From Gemmatimonadaceae bacterium (GTDB taxonomy: Bacteria; Latescibacterota; UBA2968; UBA8231), in contig PBSR01000133.1 in the NCBI GenBank assembly GCA_002726335.1, positions 1 to 64,000 of the forward strand: 64,000 nucleotides of DNA, in the 5' to 3' direction. The position numbers and the translations under genes were made by a program. Every line of letters starts with the position of its first letter. The first letter of the stretch is position 1. Shown here piece by piece: positions 42,577-51,759 of the stretch. The notes under the pieces are model-generated. The model was not told the DNA's origin. It worked only from the letters and a program-made list of their open reading frames with translations, and ran no database searches.

Positions 42577-43878
42577 TCAGTTCAGCTGGTAGCGCTCCAG
42601 CTCCCACCGTTGCGCCCAGGCACGGCCGAGGCGGACGCGCAGATGGGCGTCCTCGGCATCGTAGCTCTGTTCGAGGATCTCGCCCTGTTCGTGCAGCTGT
42701 GACAACAGGCGGCCTTCGGCCTGGGGGATCCTGAGGTCGAGGGTTACTTCGTGCTCCTGACAGCGAGCGAGGATCTTGTCCCGCAGGACCTCAAGGCCGT
42801 CGCCGGTGTGAGCCGAGATGGCGACGCGATCGGCCTGGTCGGCCGCGGCGCGGATGTGGACCTCCACCTCATCGCCTTCCCCGATCTGATCGATCTTGTT
42901 GAACACGGTCAGTGTCGGGCGATCTTCGACGCCAAGGTCATTGAGCACGCTCTGCACGGTCTCCATCTGGTGATCGTAGTGCGGGTGGCTCAGATCGACG
43001 ACGTGCAGCAACAGATCCGCCTCGATCGTCTCCTCCAGAGTGGCTCTGAAAGACGCGACCAGGTGGTGGGGGAGGCGACGGATGAATCCCACCGTGTCGG
43101 TGAGCAGAATCTTGTGTCGTTGATCGATGTCGACAGCGCGGGTCGTGGAGTCGAGGGTGGCGAAGAGCTGGTCCTGCACGAGCACGTCCGAGCCGGACAG
43201 GGCCCGCATCAAGGTGGACTTGCCGGCATTGGTGTAGCCTACAAGGGCCACACGGAAAGAGTCGCCACGGCTCTTGCGGCTGGTGGCCATCTGGCTGCCG
43301 ATGCGCTTGAGCTCGCGCTGCAGTTGGCTGATGCGCCCGCGGATCAGTCGCCGGTCGATTTCGAGCTGTGTTTCACCCGGGCCACGCACGCCGGCGGCGC
43401 CCATACCGCGGATGGCGCCGCCACCGGCCTGGCGAGACAGGTGACTCCACTGCCGGGTCAGGCGGGGCATGAGGTAGTTGAGCTGGGCCAACTCGACCTG
43501 TACCTGGGCCGTGCGCGAACGGGCATGAAGGGCGAAGATATCGAGGATGATGGCGCTGCGGTCGAGGATGCGCTTGTCGGTGAGTTTCTCGAGATTACGC
43601 ATCTGAGCCGGCGACAGATCGTTGTCGAAGATGATCATGTCGGCGTCAGACCTGCCGGCGAGATCCTGCAGCTCGTTCGCCTTGCCTTTGCCAATGTAGA
43701 AAGTGGGATCGATGCGTTTGCGGTTCTGCAGAACCTTGCCGACGATGGCCAGCGTGGCCGTGTCGGCGAGGCGGGCGAGTTCGTCGAGAGATTCTTCGGC
43801 TTCCCACGTGGGTACACCGGGCAGAGCGACGCCAACGAGAAGGGCGGATTCCTGGGGGACTTCGGTCGTATGGGTCAT
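42577..43878 (-). CDS. hflX: Ribosome-associated GTPase HflX
   Basis: HflX is a GTPase that binds the 50S subunit and splits stalled ribosomes under stress. The 433-residue product has the HflX N-domain (TFYIGKGKANELQ, DNDLSPAQMRNLE), the coiled-coil linker with GPGETQLEIDRRLIR, and the G-domain motifs GYTNAGKST (G1), DTVGFIRRLP (G3), NKID (G4) and SAHTG (G5). The ATG at 43878 is chosen because an earlier in-frame start at 43983 would overlap the lon start codon and promoter region. It is divergent from lon, and both are stress-linked genes in many bacteria. The promoter region between them is palindromic. Confidence 0.95.
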   Translation of the reverse strand: MTHTTEVPQESALLVGVALPGVPTWEAEESLDELARLADTATLAIVGKVLQNRKRIDPTFYIGKGKANELQDLAGRSDADMIIFDNDLSPAQMRNLEKLTDKRILDRSAIILDIFALHARSRTAQVQVELAQLNYLMPRLTRQWSHLSRQAGGGAIRGMGAAGVRGPGETQLEIDRRLIRGRISQLQRELKRIGSQMATSRKSRGDSFRVALVGYTNAGKSTLMRALSGSDVLVQDQLFATLDSTTRAVDIDQRHKILLTDTVGFIRRLPHHLVASFRATLEETIEADLLLHVVDLSHPHYDHQMETVQSVLNDLGVEDRPTLTVFNKIDQIGEGDEVEVHIRAAADQADRVAISAHTGDGLEVLRDKILARCQEHEVTLDLRIPQAEGRLLSQLHEQGEILEQSYDAEDAHLRVRLGRAWAQRWELERYQLN

Positions 43879-43884
43879 GGCGGC

Positions 43885-43947
43885 AATATCCCGGGCAGTA
43901 TCCAATGATGTCAAGCCGCTTGACACCTGTCGAAGGGGAAGTGTAGC
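43885..43947. promoter_or_regulatory. Divergent hflX/lon promoters with -35 boxes in one palindrome
   Basis: TGTCAAG-CCG-CTTGACA (43909-43925) is a perfect 7-bp inverted repeat. Rightward it supplies TTGACA (43920-43925), followed after 16 bases by a weak TGTAGC (43942-43947), for lon. Leftward it supplies TTGACA (43914-43909), followed after 18 bases by GATATT (43890-43885), for hflX. A dimeric repressor bound at the palindrome would cover both -35 boxes at once. The regulator is not identified; the sequence is not CIRCE and only loosely resembles HAIR-type sites. Confidence 0.55.
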
Positions 43948-43970
43948 CTCGGAAGAGGAAAGGAATCCCC

Positions 43971-46382
43971 GTGAGCGAACCAACCGACACCGCTGAAGCC
44001 GACATCGTCGTGGTCAGCGACGCCGTACCGGCCATGGCCGTTTTGCCTCTGCGCAACACGGTTGTCTATCCCCACATGCCGAACCAGCTCACCGCCGGAC
44101 GCGAGCGTTCGCTGCGAGCCCTGGAAAAGGCGGCCGAAGAGGGGGCCCCCATCGGCATCTTCACCCAGCGTCTGGCCGATGTGGAGGAGCCGGCCGTGGA
44201 TGACATCTACCCCATCGGCACGATCGCCAAGATCCATCGGATCTGGCGACTGCCCGACGGCTCGATCCGGTTCATCATCCAGGGGCTGGAGCGAGGCCGA
44301 CTGGAAGCCCTCGAAACGAGTGATCCCTTTCTGCTGGGACGGGTGCGCCGGCTCGCCGACGTGGGTGACGAGAGTTCCACCGAGGTTCAGGGCCTTATGC
44401 GCAGCGTCAACAGTCAGTTCCAGGCCGTCGTCGACCTGTCGCCGCAGCTGCCGGAGGAACTGAAGGTCGTGGCCGTCAATATCGAGCACCCGGGTCGTCT
44501 GGCCGACCTCGTGGCCTTCTATCTGGACCTGCCGCTGGAAGAAAAGCAGGGCGTGCTGGCCGAGGTCGACATCGCCAAACGCCTACAGTACATCTCCGGC
44601 GTTCTGGCCCGGGAGCAGGAGATCCTCGAGATCGGCGCCAACATCCAGAATCAAGTGCAGGAACGGCTCGGCAAGACGCAGCGGGAGCACTACCTGCGGG
44701 AACAGTTGAGGCAGATCCAGAAGGAATTGTCCGGCTCCGATCCGTCCAGTGCCGAGCTCGATGATCTGCGCGGCCGGGCCGAGGAGGCCGGGTTGTCGAA
44801 GGAGGCGGCCGCCGCGGTGGACCGGGAGCTGGGCCGCCTCGAGCAGATGATGTCATCCTCTCCGGAGTACTCGGTGGCGCGCACCTATGTCGACTGGCTG
44901 CTGGAGCTGCCGTGGAAGAACTCCACCGAGGATCATCTCGATCTGAAGCAGGCCAGCGACATCCTCGCGGCGGACCATTTCGGCCTCGACAAGGTGAAGG
45001 AACGAATCCTCGAGTATCTGGCGGTGCGCCGTCTGAAGAAGGAGTCGAAGGGTCCGATTCTCTGCTTTGTCGGACCGCCGGGTGTGGGCAAGACGTCACT
45101 GGGCCGTTCCATCGCCCGCGCCATGGGGCGGGAATTCACGCGCATATCTCTCGGCGGTGTCCACGATGAAGCCGAGATCCGCGGCCATCGTCGCACCTAC
45201 GTGGGGGCCCTCCCGGGGAGGATCATCCAGGGGTTGAAGAAAGCCGGATCGAACAACCCCGTGTTCATGCTGGATGAGATCGACAAGGTGGGCGCCGACT
45301 TTCGCGGTGATCCGGCAGCGGCGCTGCTCGAAGTCCTGGATCCGGAGCAGAACTCGACCTTCGAGGATCACTACCTCGATCTGCCCTTCGACCTGTCGCA
45401 GGCGATGTTCATCACCACCGCCAATGTGCTGAACACGGTGCCCGCGGCCCTGCGAGACCGCATGGAAGAGATCGCCATCCCCGGATACACACCCCACGAG
45501 AAGGTGCAGATCGCTCGCCGCCACCTGCTGCCACGACAGCTGACCGAACACGGCCTGTCGGTGAGCAAGATGAAGGTGTCGGACAAGATCCTTGCGCAAC
45601 TGATCGAGGAGTACACCCGCGAGGCGGGCGTCCGTAACCTGGAACGGGAGCTCGGGGCGCTGTGCCGCAAATCAGCGGTCCAGTTCGTCGAGGGACGCAA
45701 GGGCTCGATCACGGTGACCAAGGCGCGGCTCGCCGAGTTTCTCGGGCCGGCGCAGTTCTACTCGGAAGTGGCCGAGGGGGGCGACGAGATCGGCGTGGCC
45801 ACGGGACTGGCGGCAACGGCGGTAGGCGGGGAGATCCTGTTCATCGAAGCCAGCCGCATGAAGGGCCGCAAGAATCTGATCCTCACCGGACAACTGGGCG
45901 ACGTCATGCAGGAATCGGCCCAGACCGCCCTGAGCTACCTGAAGGCTCGGGCTGATGAGCTCGGCATCGATGCGGTCGATGTGGACGAGTCCGACATCCA
46001 CCTGCATGTCCCCGCGGGAGCGACGCCGAAAGAGGGGCCGTCCGCGGGAGTGGCCCTGGCAGTGGCCCTGACGTCGATGTTCCTCGGCAAACCGGTACGG
46101 CGGGACGTGGCCATGACGGGAGAGATCACCCTGCGCGGACGGGTCCTTCCCGTGGGGGGGATCCGCGACAAGGTGCTGGCCGCCCAGCGCGCCGGCATCC
46201 GTACCGTGTTGTTGCCGAGGCGCAACGAGAAGGACCTGGAGGACGTGCCGGACGAGATCCGGAAGTCGATGGCCTTCACCCTGGTCGACGACTTCGACGG
46301 GGCCCTGGCAGCCGCCCTGGCCAGTCCTCGCCGGAAACGTGCCGGGAGCAAGGCAAAGAAGGCCAGAAGGCGGAGCCGTTGA
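43971..46382 (+). CDS. lon: ATP-dependent protease Lon
   Basis: This cytoplasmic AAA+ serine protease degrades damaged and regulatory proteins. The 803 residues contain the LAN substrate-binding domain (AVLPLRNTVVYPHMPNQL), the helical region, and the AAA module with Walker A GPPGVGKTSLG near 367 and FMLDEIDKVG as Walker B. The C-terminal protease domain has the catalytic Ser in PKEGPSAGVALA (near 690) and the Lys in GGIRDKVLAA. The C-terminus is a basic Lys/Arg-rich tail (SPRRKRAGSKAKKARRRSR), somewhat unusual. The GTG at 43971 has GAGGAAAGGAA upstream. Its stop overlaps the start of the glnD-like gene (TTGA), so the two are translated together. Confidence 0.97.
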   Translation: MSEPTDTAEADIVVVSDAVPAMAVLPLRNTVVYPHMPNQLTAGRERSLRALEKAAEEGAPIGIFTQRLADVEEPAVDDIYPIGTIAKIHRIWRLPDGSIRFIIQGLERGRLEALETSDPFLLGRVRRLADVGDESSTEVQGLMRSVNSQFQAVVDLSPQLPEELKVVAVNIEHPGRLADLVAFYLDLPLEEKQGVLAEVDIAKRLQYISGVLAREQEILEIGANIQNQVQERLGKTQREHYLREQLRQIQKELSGSDPSSAELDDLRGRAEEAGLSKEAAAAVDRELGRLEQMMSSSPEYSVARTYVDWLLELPWKNSTEDHLDLKQASDILAADHFGLDKVKERILEYLAVRRLKKESKGPILCFVGPPGVGKTSLGRSIARAMGREFTRISLGGVHDEAEIRGHRRTYVGALPGRIIQGLKKAGSNNPVFMLDEIDKVGADFRGDPAAALLEVLDPEQNSTFEDHYLDLPFDLSQAMFITTANVLNTVPAALRDRMEEIAIPGYTPHEKVQIARRHLLPRQLTEHGLSVSKMKVSDKILAQLIEEYTREAGVRNLERELGALCRKSAVQFVEGRKGSITVTKARLAEFLGPAQFYSEVAEGGDEIGVATGLAATAVGGEILFIEASRMKGRKNLILTGQLGDVMQESAQTALSYLKARADELGIDAVDVDESDIHLHVPAGATPKEGPSAGVALAVALTSMFLGKPVRRDVAMTGEITLRGRVLPVGGIRDKVLAAQRAGIRTVLLPRRNEKDLEDVPDEIRKSMAFTLVDDFDGALAAALASPRRKRAGSKAKKARRRSR

Positions 46383-49078
46383 CCGCCGACCAGCTCCAGG
46401 AGGCACTACAGGCCAGTGGCACGGCGGGTTCGACGGAGGCCCGTCTCCGGTTCCGCGAGCAGCGTATGGAACAGCTCGCCGCCGCCCACCGGGACGGTGC
46501 CGGAGGGCTCGAAACGGCGACGGCCATCGCCGATACGACGGACACGATCGTGCTGGATGCGTACACCGCCGCCCTGGACAGGAGCGACGGCCAGCACGCT
46601 CTGCTGGCGCTGGGCGGGTACGGGCGCCAGCGGATGGGTCCGAGCTCCGATGTGGACCTGCTCTTTCTCTTCGCCCGCGAGCGTCACAAGAAGCCGGAGT
46701 TCATCAGCGGTGTCCTGCACCCGCTGTGGGACGTCGGTTTCGACATCGGGCACAGCAGTCGGACGCTGTCCGAGTCGACGAAGATGGCGCGTGAGGATCT
46801 CGAGTCGTGCACGGCTATGCTCGACGCCCGGCTGCTGGCAGGGGACACGGATCTGTTCGCCGATTTCCAGGCCCGTCTGCTCAAGCAGCTGCCAAAGAGT
46901 GCGGCGGGGCGTCTGCACAAGCTGCATCTGGCACGCGGAGCTCACGCCGGCTCGGTGCAACTCCTCGAGCCGAATGTGAAGGAGTCTCCCGGCGGACTGC
47001 GCGAGATCCACCTGCTGGAGTGGGGGCTCAAGTGCGAGTTGCGGCAGGCCGGTATCGACGACGCCCTGGCCGACTACCTCGACGAGGTCGACCTCGAATC
47101 CCTGAAAGAAGCCCGTGCCTTTCTCTGGCGCGTACGCCACGAGCTGCATTTCACTACCGGGCGCAAGCATGACGTGCTCGAGAACGAGAGCAAGCCGCTG
47201 GTAGCGCAGACGCTGGGTTATTCCGATCGCAGCGTGGACGGGGCAGCAGAGGTTCTCGCTTCCGGGGGGCATGTGCGCCGCATGGGCACGACGGATCGCA
47301 CCGGTGCAGACCGGGGTCGCGAGCTGGCCGTGGAGGCCTTCCTGCGCGATTACTATCTGCACGCCAAGTCCACCTTCCATGCCGTCCGCCTCGGCTTCGA
47401 GCGGTTGCGGGCACGACCCAAGAAGGGCCGTCGTCTGCTGCTCGAACCCGGTGTGGTGGCTATCGACAACCAGATCGAGCTGCCTGCCGGGGCCCCCTGG
47501 CTGGCCGAGGATCCCCTGCGGCTGCTGCGGTTGTTCGACCTGTGTCAGACCAAGCGACTGGCGTTCAGCGAGCCAGCGTCGCGGCTGGTGCGGCAGAATG
47601 TGCACCTCATCGATGACGACGTGCGCCGCAGCCCCGAAGCACGCGACCTGTTTCTGGGCCTGCTCAAACGCAAGCATCGATCTGCCGAGACACTGCGGGG
47701 GATGCACGAACTGGGAGTGCTCGGCGCCTATCTGCCGGAGTTCGGCGAAACCACTTGTCTGGTCCAGTACGATATCTATCACGTTTACACGGTCGACGAG
47801 CACACCCTCGTGGGGCTGGAGAAACTCGAGGGACTGCACCGCGCCGACGCGCGTGGCACGATGAGAGAGCTCTACGGGTCTCTGGCGCGCAAGGATCTGC
47901 TGTTTCTCGGCATGTTGCTGCACGATGTAGGCAAGTCGCGCCGAACCGAGCACATCAGCGAGGGCATGGAGATGGGACGTGCTCTGTGCGAGCGTATCGG
48001 TCTGAACGACGCCGATACGCGATTCGTCCTGTTTCTCATCGAGAATCACCAGGAGATGGTCATCATCTCCCTGCGACGCGATCTCGACGACTATAAGATG
48101 ATCGCCGACTTCGCCGGCCGGTTTGCCAACACCGAATGGCTGAGAGCGCTCTACCTGCTATCCTACGGCGACCTGTCCTCGGTGGCGGCTGATGCCTGGT
48201 CGGACTGGCAGGGAGCCCTGCTGTGGGAGCTGTACCACAAGACGAAGGAGCAGCTGGAGTCCGGTCTCAAGGCGCTGGAGGACCGTCAGCATGCCCGCCA
48301 GATCGCCGACACTCATCTGACGACGATGAAGGGGATATGGCCGCCGCAGCAGGTCGAGGTCTTCGAGCGGCACGTGCAGCAGCTGCCGCCGCGGTATCTG
48401 GTGACGTACGATCTGACCCAGATCGAACGCCACCTGGCGTTTGTCTCCCGGCTGGCTGCCGCCGACGGCGCCATCGAGCTGGAGTTCGTCGAGCACAGCG
48501 AGCGCACCGAGCTCGTGGTGGGTGCGCGCGACCAGAGTCACCTGCTGGCTAAGATCTGCGGCGTGCTGGCGGTGAACGACATCGACATTCTGCACGCCGA
48601 CGTACAGACCCGCGACGACGATGTCGTCATCGACACGTTTCAGGTCACCGACGTCGACGGAACGCCGGTTCTGCCGCCCTGGAAGAAGGACCGGGTCCTG
48701 GGCGCTCTGCGTGACGTCATCGGCGGTCAGGTCGAGGTGGCGGACCTGTTCGACAAGTACAGCGCCAACTGGGGACGACGGGCCGAGCGGCCGGTGCGGG
48801 AGCCGGAGGTCTTGTTCGAGAACCAGGTGTCGGATCGCTACACCGTGGTGGACGTCAACGCCCGCGATGGCGTGGGTCTGCTTTACACGCTGACACACGG
48901 CCTCGGTGAGAGTGGCCTCGATATCCACATGGCCATTGTCAGCACCGTTGTCGACCAGGCCAACGACGCGTTCTACGTAGTCGACGCCGAGGGTCGCAAG
49001 ATCGTCAACTACGACGCTCTCGAGACGATCCGCACCGGGTTGCTCGAGGCCCTGCGCGTCAGCGACTACCTCAAGTAG
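46379..49078 (+). CDS. glnD: [Protein-PII] uridylyltransferase/uridylyl-removing enzyme (GlnD-like)
   Basis: GlnD senses glutamine and modifies the PII nitrogen-signalling protein. The 899 residues show the nucleotidyltransferase domain (LGGYGRQRMGPSSDVDLLFL with its Asp pair), the GlnE/GlnD linker helices (ESPGGLREIHLLEW), an HD domain (LLHDVGKSRRTEH with a following FLIENHQEM), and two ACT domains at the end (RDQSHLLAKICGVLAVNDIDI, DVNARDGVGLLYTLT). All catalytic elements look intact. The start is a TTG overlapping the lon stop; coupling of glnD to lon is not a common arrangement. No PII gene (glnB/glnK), amtB or glnA is in the window. It converges with the DUF2330 gene, overlapping by 13 bases. 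Confidence 0.92.
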   Translation: MTADQLQEALQASGTAGSTEARLRFREQRMEQLAAAHRDGAGGLETATAIADTTDTIVLDAYTAALDRSDGQHALLALGGYGRQRMGPSSDVDLLFLFARERHKKPEFISGVLHPLWDVGFDIGHSSRTLSESTKMAREDLESCTAMLDARLLAGDTDLFADFQARLLKQLPKSAAGRLHKLHLARGAHAGSVQLLEPNVKESPGGLREIHLLEWGLKCELRQAGIDDALADYLDEVDLESLKEARAFLWRVRHELHFTTGRKHDVLENESKPLVAQTLGYSDRSVDGAAEVLASGGHVRRMGTTDRTGADRGRELAVEAFLRDYYLHAKSTFHAVRLGFERLRARPKKGRRLLLEPGVVAIDNQIELPAGAPWLAEDPLRLLRLFDLCQTKRLAFSEPASRLVRQNVHLIDDDVRRSPEARDLFLGLLKRKHRSAETLRGMHELGVLGAYLPEFGETTCLVQYDIYHVYTVDEHTLVGLEKLEGLHRADARGTMRELYGSLARKDLLFLGMLLHDVGKSRRTEHISEGMEMGRALCERIGLNDADTRFVLFLIENHQEMVIISLRRDLDDYKMIADFAGRFANTEWLRALYLLSYGDLSSVAADAWSDWQGALLWELYHKTKEQLESGLKALEDRQHARQIADTHLTTMKGIWPPQQVEVFERHVQQLPPRYLVTYDLTQIERHLAFVSRLAAADGAIELEFVEHSERTELVVGARDQSHLLAKICGVLAVNDIDILHADVQTRDDDVVIDTFQVTDVDGTPVLPPWKKDRVLGALRDVIGGQVEVADLFDKYSANWGRRAERPVREPEVLFENQVSDRYTVVDVNARDGVGLLYTLTHGLGESGLDIHMAIVSTVVDQANDAFYVVDAEGRKIVNYDALETIRTGLLEALRVSDYLK

Positions 49079-50967
49079 AGCAGTTTCCGCGACAACAGGG
49101 CCGCCGACGTCTGCAGACGGACGAAGTAGACCCCACTCGACACCGGCGTTCCCGAGGCATCACGGCCGTCCCAACGGGCCAGATGCCGCCCCGGAGGGCG
49201 TGAGTCCTGCACGAGGGTGCGCACCGGCTGACCGAGCAGATCATAGACCCGCAAGGTGACCGGGTGGTCGATGCCCAACTCAGGCACGCGGTAGGGCACG
49301 ATGACGGCCGCGTTGAAAGGGTTCGGATAGGCCGCATCCAGATCGAAGGCGACGGGCAGCGCTTCGCCGGTGGTCTCTGTGACCGCTGTGAGCCGTCGGA
49401 TCGGCACCGGATCTCCGGCGGTATCCATCTGTTCGATGATCGCCGCTGCCGGCACGTCGACCGGCAGAGGTCGTGGCACTTCACCGATGTTCTCGAAGGG
49501 CTGCGAGCGGACCTCTCGACCATCCCGCAGGGTGACGACGAGGGTGAGTTCCTCGAAGTTCAGCGAATCCGGGTCATCGACCTCACACTCCCAGCGGGCT
49601 GCCGCCGTACGCAGATTGCTGACGTCGGACAGATCCGGATTGAAATCGAAGGCCGGATCGCGGGTCATCTCTTCGGCGGAGAGAGTCGTATACAGGCGCG
49701 TGAGTGTCTCGTGCCGACCGAACAGCTCCTGCGTCTCGCGCAGCGGGGTTACGACAGCCGCGTCGAGAGCGCCGGCAAAGGCGTCGGCGTCGAAGACGAG
49801 CTCCTGTGTCCATTCGGCAAAGGCATCGATGTCGTTGTAGAACGCCCGTTCGGCGATGGCCTGCAATCGACCCTCCTTCTCCGCTTGGCGGTACGCTTCG
49901 ACATCACCGCCAAACACGACACGCAGGACCCCCTCTTCGAGGACCGCAGCCGGCATCGGCACATGGCGTCGAAGCAGTGTCTGCATCTGCGCATCGCGCG
50001 GAAAGCCCTGACGCAACATGGCGCTGATGAATCTGCCGGCGTCGTCGATCCGACGCAGCGCATCCAGGTCCCAGCGGTCAGGCCGGAAGAAGCGGTCCTT
50101 CATAATGGCGCTCGGACCGGCATAGTCGGTGACGAAGGCAAGACCGCCCTCGGCCTCGTTCACGGCGGCGGTCACCACGTCGTCGTAGTTGAAGCCGCCG
50201 TTGAACCAGTCCACCAGGGCCTCGTTGATCTGCACGTGCCGGTAGTTGATCGGCACGGCGCGATCCTCGCCCAGGATCCAGGCGGTGACCCCGAGGTCGG
50301 GCTCGGTGGCGATGGCCGTGAGCTGGATGGGAATCATGGGTGTGTGAGCGGCGTAGGTCATGGCGATGGGCTGCAGGTCACCGAGCTCACGGTTCGGGGA
50401 CAGGCGCAGGGCGAGAAAGTGCATGCCCATCTCAACATAAGGGGCCAGCAGACCGGGCCCCAGAGCTCCGAGCTGGTAGCCGTTGTCTGTCAGCCAATTG
50501 ACCACGGCCTCCGGCGTTTCGCTGGTGAGCACCACCGTCTCATAGGGTCCCACCCGCTCCTCGGCGACGACGGTGACCCCGTCATCCTGGGCCGATGTCG
50601 GCACAGCCTCTTCAAGGCGGGCGAATGGCGGGAACAGGAGTCCACACTCGTCCCCGTCCTCCTCCCATTCGAGCAGAAACGTCGGCTGCGTCGCCGACTG
50701 CAGCTGGCGGAAGACCTCGTTGTGGCTGACCGCGAGGGAGGGGCGTGACGGCACGGGCAGAATCCAGGCAAAATCGGCGGCTTCGCCCACGTAAGCGATC
50801 TGCACATGGGCCGTGACCGAGTCGCCCCGGTCGACGAAAAGAATGCGCTCGCTGACCTGGTTCATCGGCGAGAAGCTGCAGAAGAAACCGCCGCAGGCGC
50901 CAGCGGAACCGGCGCCGAGCAGCAGCAGAACAGTGAAGATGGGCAGGCAGGTCGCGGCTCGAACCAT
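49066..50967 (-). CDS. Secreted DUF2330 protein with C-terminal FlgD-like sorting tail
   Basis: This 633-residue exported protein has a signal peptide (LPIFTVLLLLGAGSAGA) that ends immediately before the ACGGFFCSF motif typical of DUF2330. That family is of unknown function and often carries this CGGFFC near the N-terminus; the two cysteines could form a disulfide or bind a cofactor. FAWILPVPSRPSLAVS and the long alpha/beta region match the domain. The C-terminal 90 residues are the same type of tail seen in the giant proteins (AYPNPFNAAVIVPY, WDGRDASGTPVSSGVYF, RKLLYLR), so it is probably delivered by the same secretion or surface-attachment route. It is transcribed divergently from the cyclic-nucleotide-binding gene at 51130. 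Confidence 0.87.
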   Translation of the reverse strand: MVRAATCLPIFTVLLLLGAGSAGACGGFFCSFSPMNQVSERILFVDRGDSVTAHVQIAYVGEAADFAWILPVPSRPSLAVSHNEVFRQLQSATQPTFLLEWEEDGDECGLLFPPFARLEEAVPTSAQDDGVTVVAEERVGPYETVVLTSETPEAVVNWLTDNGYQLGALGPGLLAPYVEMGMHFLALRLSPNRELGDLQPIAMTYAAHTPMIPIQLTAIATEPDLGVTAWILGEDRAVPINYRHVQINEALVDWFNGGFNYDDVVTAAVNEAEGGLAFVTDYAGPSAIMKDRFFRPDRWDLDALRRIDDAGRFISAMLRQGFPRDAQMQTLLRRHVPMPAAVLEEGVLRVVFGGDVEAYRQAEKEGRLQAIAERAFYNDIDAFAEWTQELVFDADAFAGALDAAVVTPLRETQELFGRHETLTRLYTTLSAEEMTRDPAFDFNPDLSDVSNLRTAAARWECEVDDPDSLNFEELTLVVTLRDGREVRSQPFENIGEVPRPLPVDVPAAAIIEQMDTAGDPVPIRRLTAVTETTGEALPVAFDLDAAYPNPFNAAVIVPYRVPELGIDHPVTLRVYDLLGQPVRTLVQDSRPPGRHLARWDGRDASGTPVSSGVYFVRLQTSAALLSRKLLYLR

Positions 50968-51129
50968 CGGTCTCTCACTCTTCAGGGGTCTTCAGGGGGT
51001 TTGACAGGCGGAGGGTTGCCAAACAGCTTGGGGCGTACACTCTCGAAAATACAACACCACAACCGGCCTGCCGTGTCACTTCTCCGGCAACGCGGTCGGC
51101 ATCGCCACCGAAGCATCTGAGACGCCGCC

Positions 51130-51597
51130 ATGGACCTGACCCCCGCACTTCTTGCGAGCCTGCAGAAGCTGCAGTTGTTCGTCGACCTCTCGCCAACGCA
51201 GATCAAGCGCATGTTCAGTGCCTGCAGACAGGAGTCCTTCGAGGCAGGTGCGGTATTGTGCCACGCCGGCAGAGACAGCGACCGCATGTTCATCATCGTC
51301 TCCGGCAGTGTCGATATTCTCAGCAGTTCTGACACGCAACTGGCGCACGAGACAGCGGTGACGACCATCGGTGAGACAGGGCTTCTCAGCGGCGAGACCC
51401 GTGCCGCCACCGTGCGGGTTCGGGCCGCGGCGTCGGCCCTCGTCATCCACAAGCGGCCGCTGCAGCAGCTGATGCAGGACGACTCGGGTTTGGCCATACG
51501 TCTCTACCGCAACGCCATGGTCCTGGTGCGGAAGAAGCTGATCGCCGCCGACCAACGCCTCGAGCGGGTTCTGCGCAGCGAAGATTCGGTCGAATAA
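51130..51597 (+). CDS. Single cyclic-nucleotide-binding-domain protein
   Basis: The 155-residue protein is essentially one cNMP-binding (CAP_ED) domain with no DNA-binding domain. FVDLSPTQIKRMFSAC begins the fold; MFIIVSGSVDIL is the central beta-roll. GETGLLSGETRAATVRV corresponds to the phosphate-binding cassette, with a Glu and an Arg in the expected positions, so it may bind cAMP or cGMP. The C-terminal helix (AIRLYRNAMVLVRKKL) could dimerise. Such stand-alone domains usually regulate a partner protein. It opens a same-strand cluster leading to a Crp/Fnr regulator, an ECF sigma factor and a receiver domain. No strong promoter is evident upstream; 10-bp tandem repeats CTTCAGGGG lie at 50980-50999. 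Confidence 0.85.
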   Translation: MDLTPALLASLQKLQLFVDLSPTQIKRMFSACRQESFEAGAVLCHAGRDSDRMFIIVSGSVDILSSSDTQLAHETAVTTIGETGLLSGETRAATVRVRAAASALVIHKRPLQQLMQDDSGLAIRLYRNAMVLVRKKLIAADQRLERVLRSEDSVE

Positions 51598-51660
51598 CTC
51601 CTGTAACCCTGCCCCCGGTCCATCGTCCTTCCTGGCATACCCAAAACGGAAGGATGAAGG

Positions 51661-51759
51661 ATGGACGCTATTCTACTGGCGGGACCACTGGTCCTGATGC
51701 TGCTGATCAGCGCCGTCGCCCTGCGCGACGACGGCGATGACTCAGGCGGTTCGCGGTGA
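51661..51759 (+). CDS. 32-residue single-pass membrane peptide coupled to the Crp/Fnr gene
   Basis: This small gene encodes MDAILLAGPLVLMLLISAVA followed by LRDDGDDSGGSR: one hydrophobic helix of about 18 residues and an acidic, glycine-rich tail. Three things support it: an AGGATGAAGG Shine-Dalgarno just upstream of the ATG, a stop codon that overlaps the GTG of the Crp/Fnr gene (GTGA, 51756-51759), and the fact that GTGA overlaps are the rule for coupled genes in this window. The function is unknown. A membrane micropeptide translated just ahead of a transcription factor could tether or modulate it. It resembles KdpF or CcoS in size only; no motif supports either. Confidence 0.6.
   Translation: MDAILLAGPLVLMLLISAVALRDDGDDSGGSR

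Noticed and set aside
46406..48049. A 547-codon minus-strand frame inside glnD
   Set aside because: It is an antisense shadow of a GC-rich gene; the plus strand encodes complete nucleotidyltransferase and HD motifs.
49264..50748. A 494-codon plus-strand frame opposite the DUF2330 gene
   Set aside because: No signal peptide or domain is present, and the minus-strand product has a signal peptide, family motifs and sorting tail.
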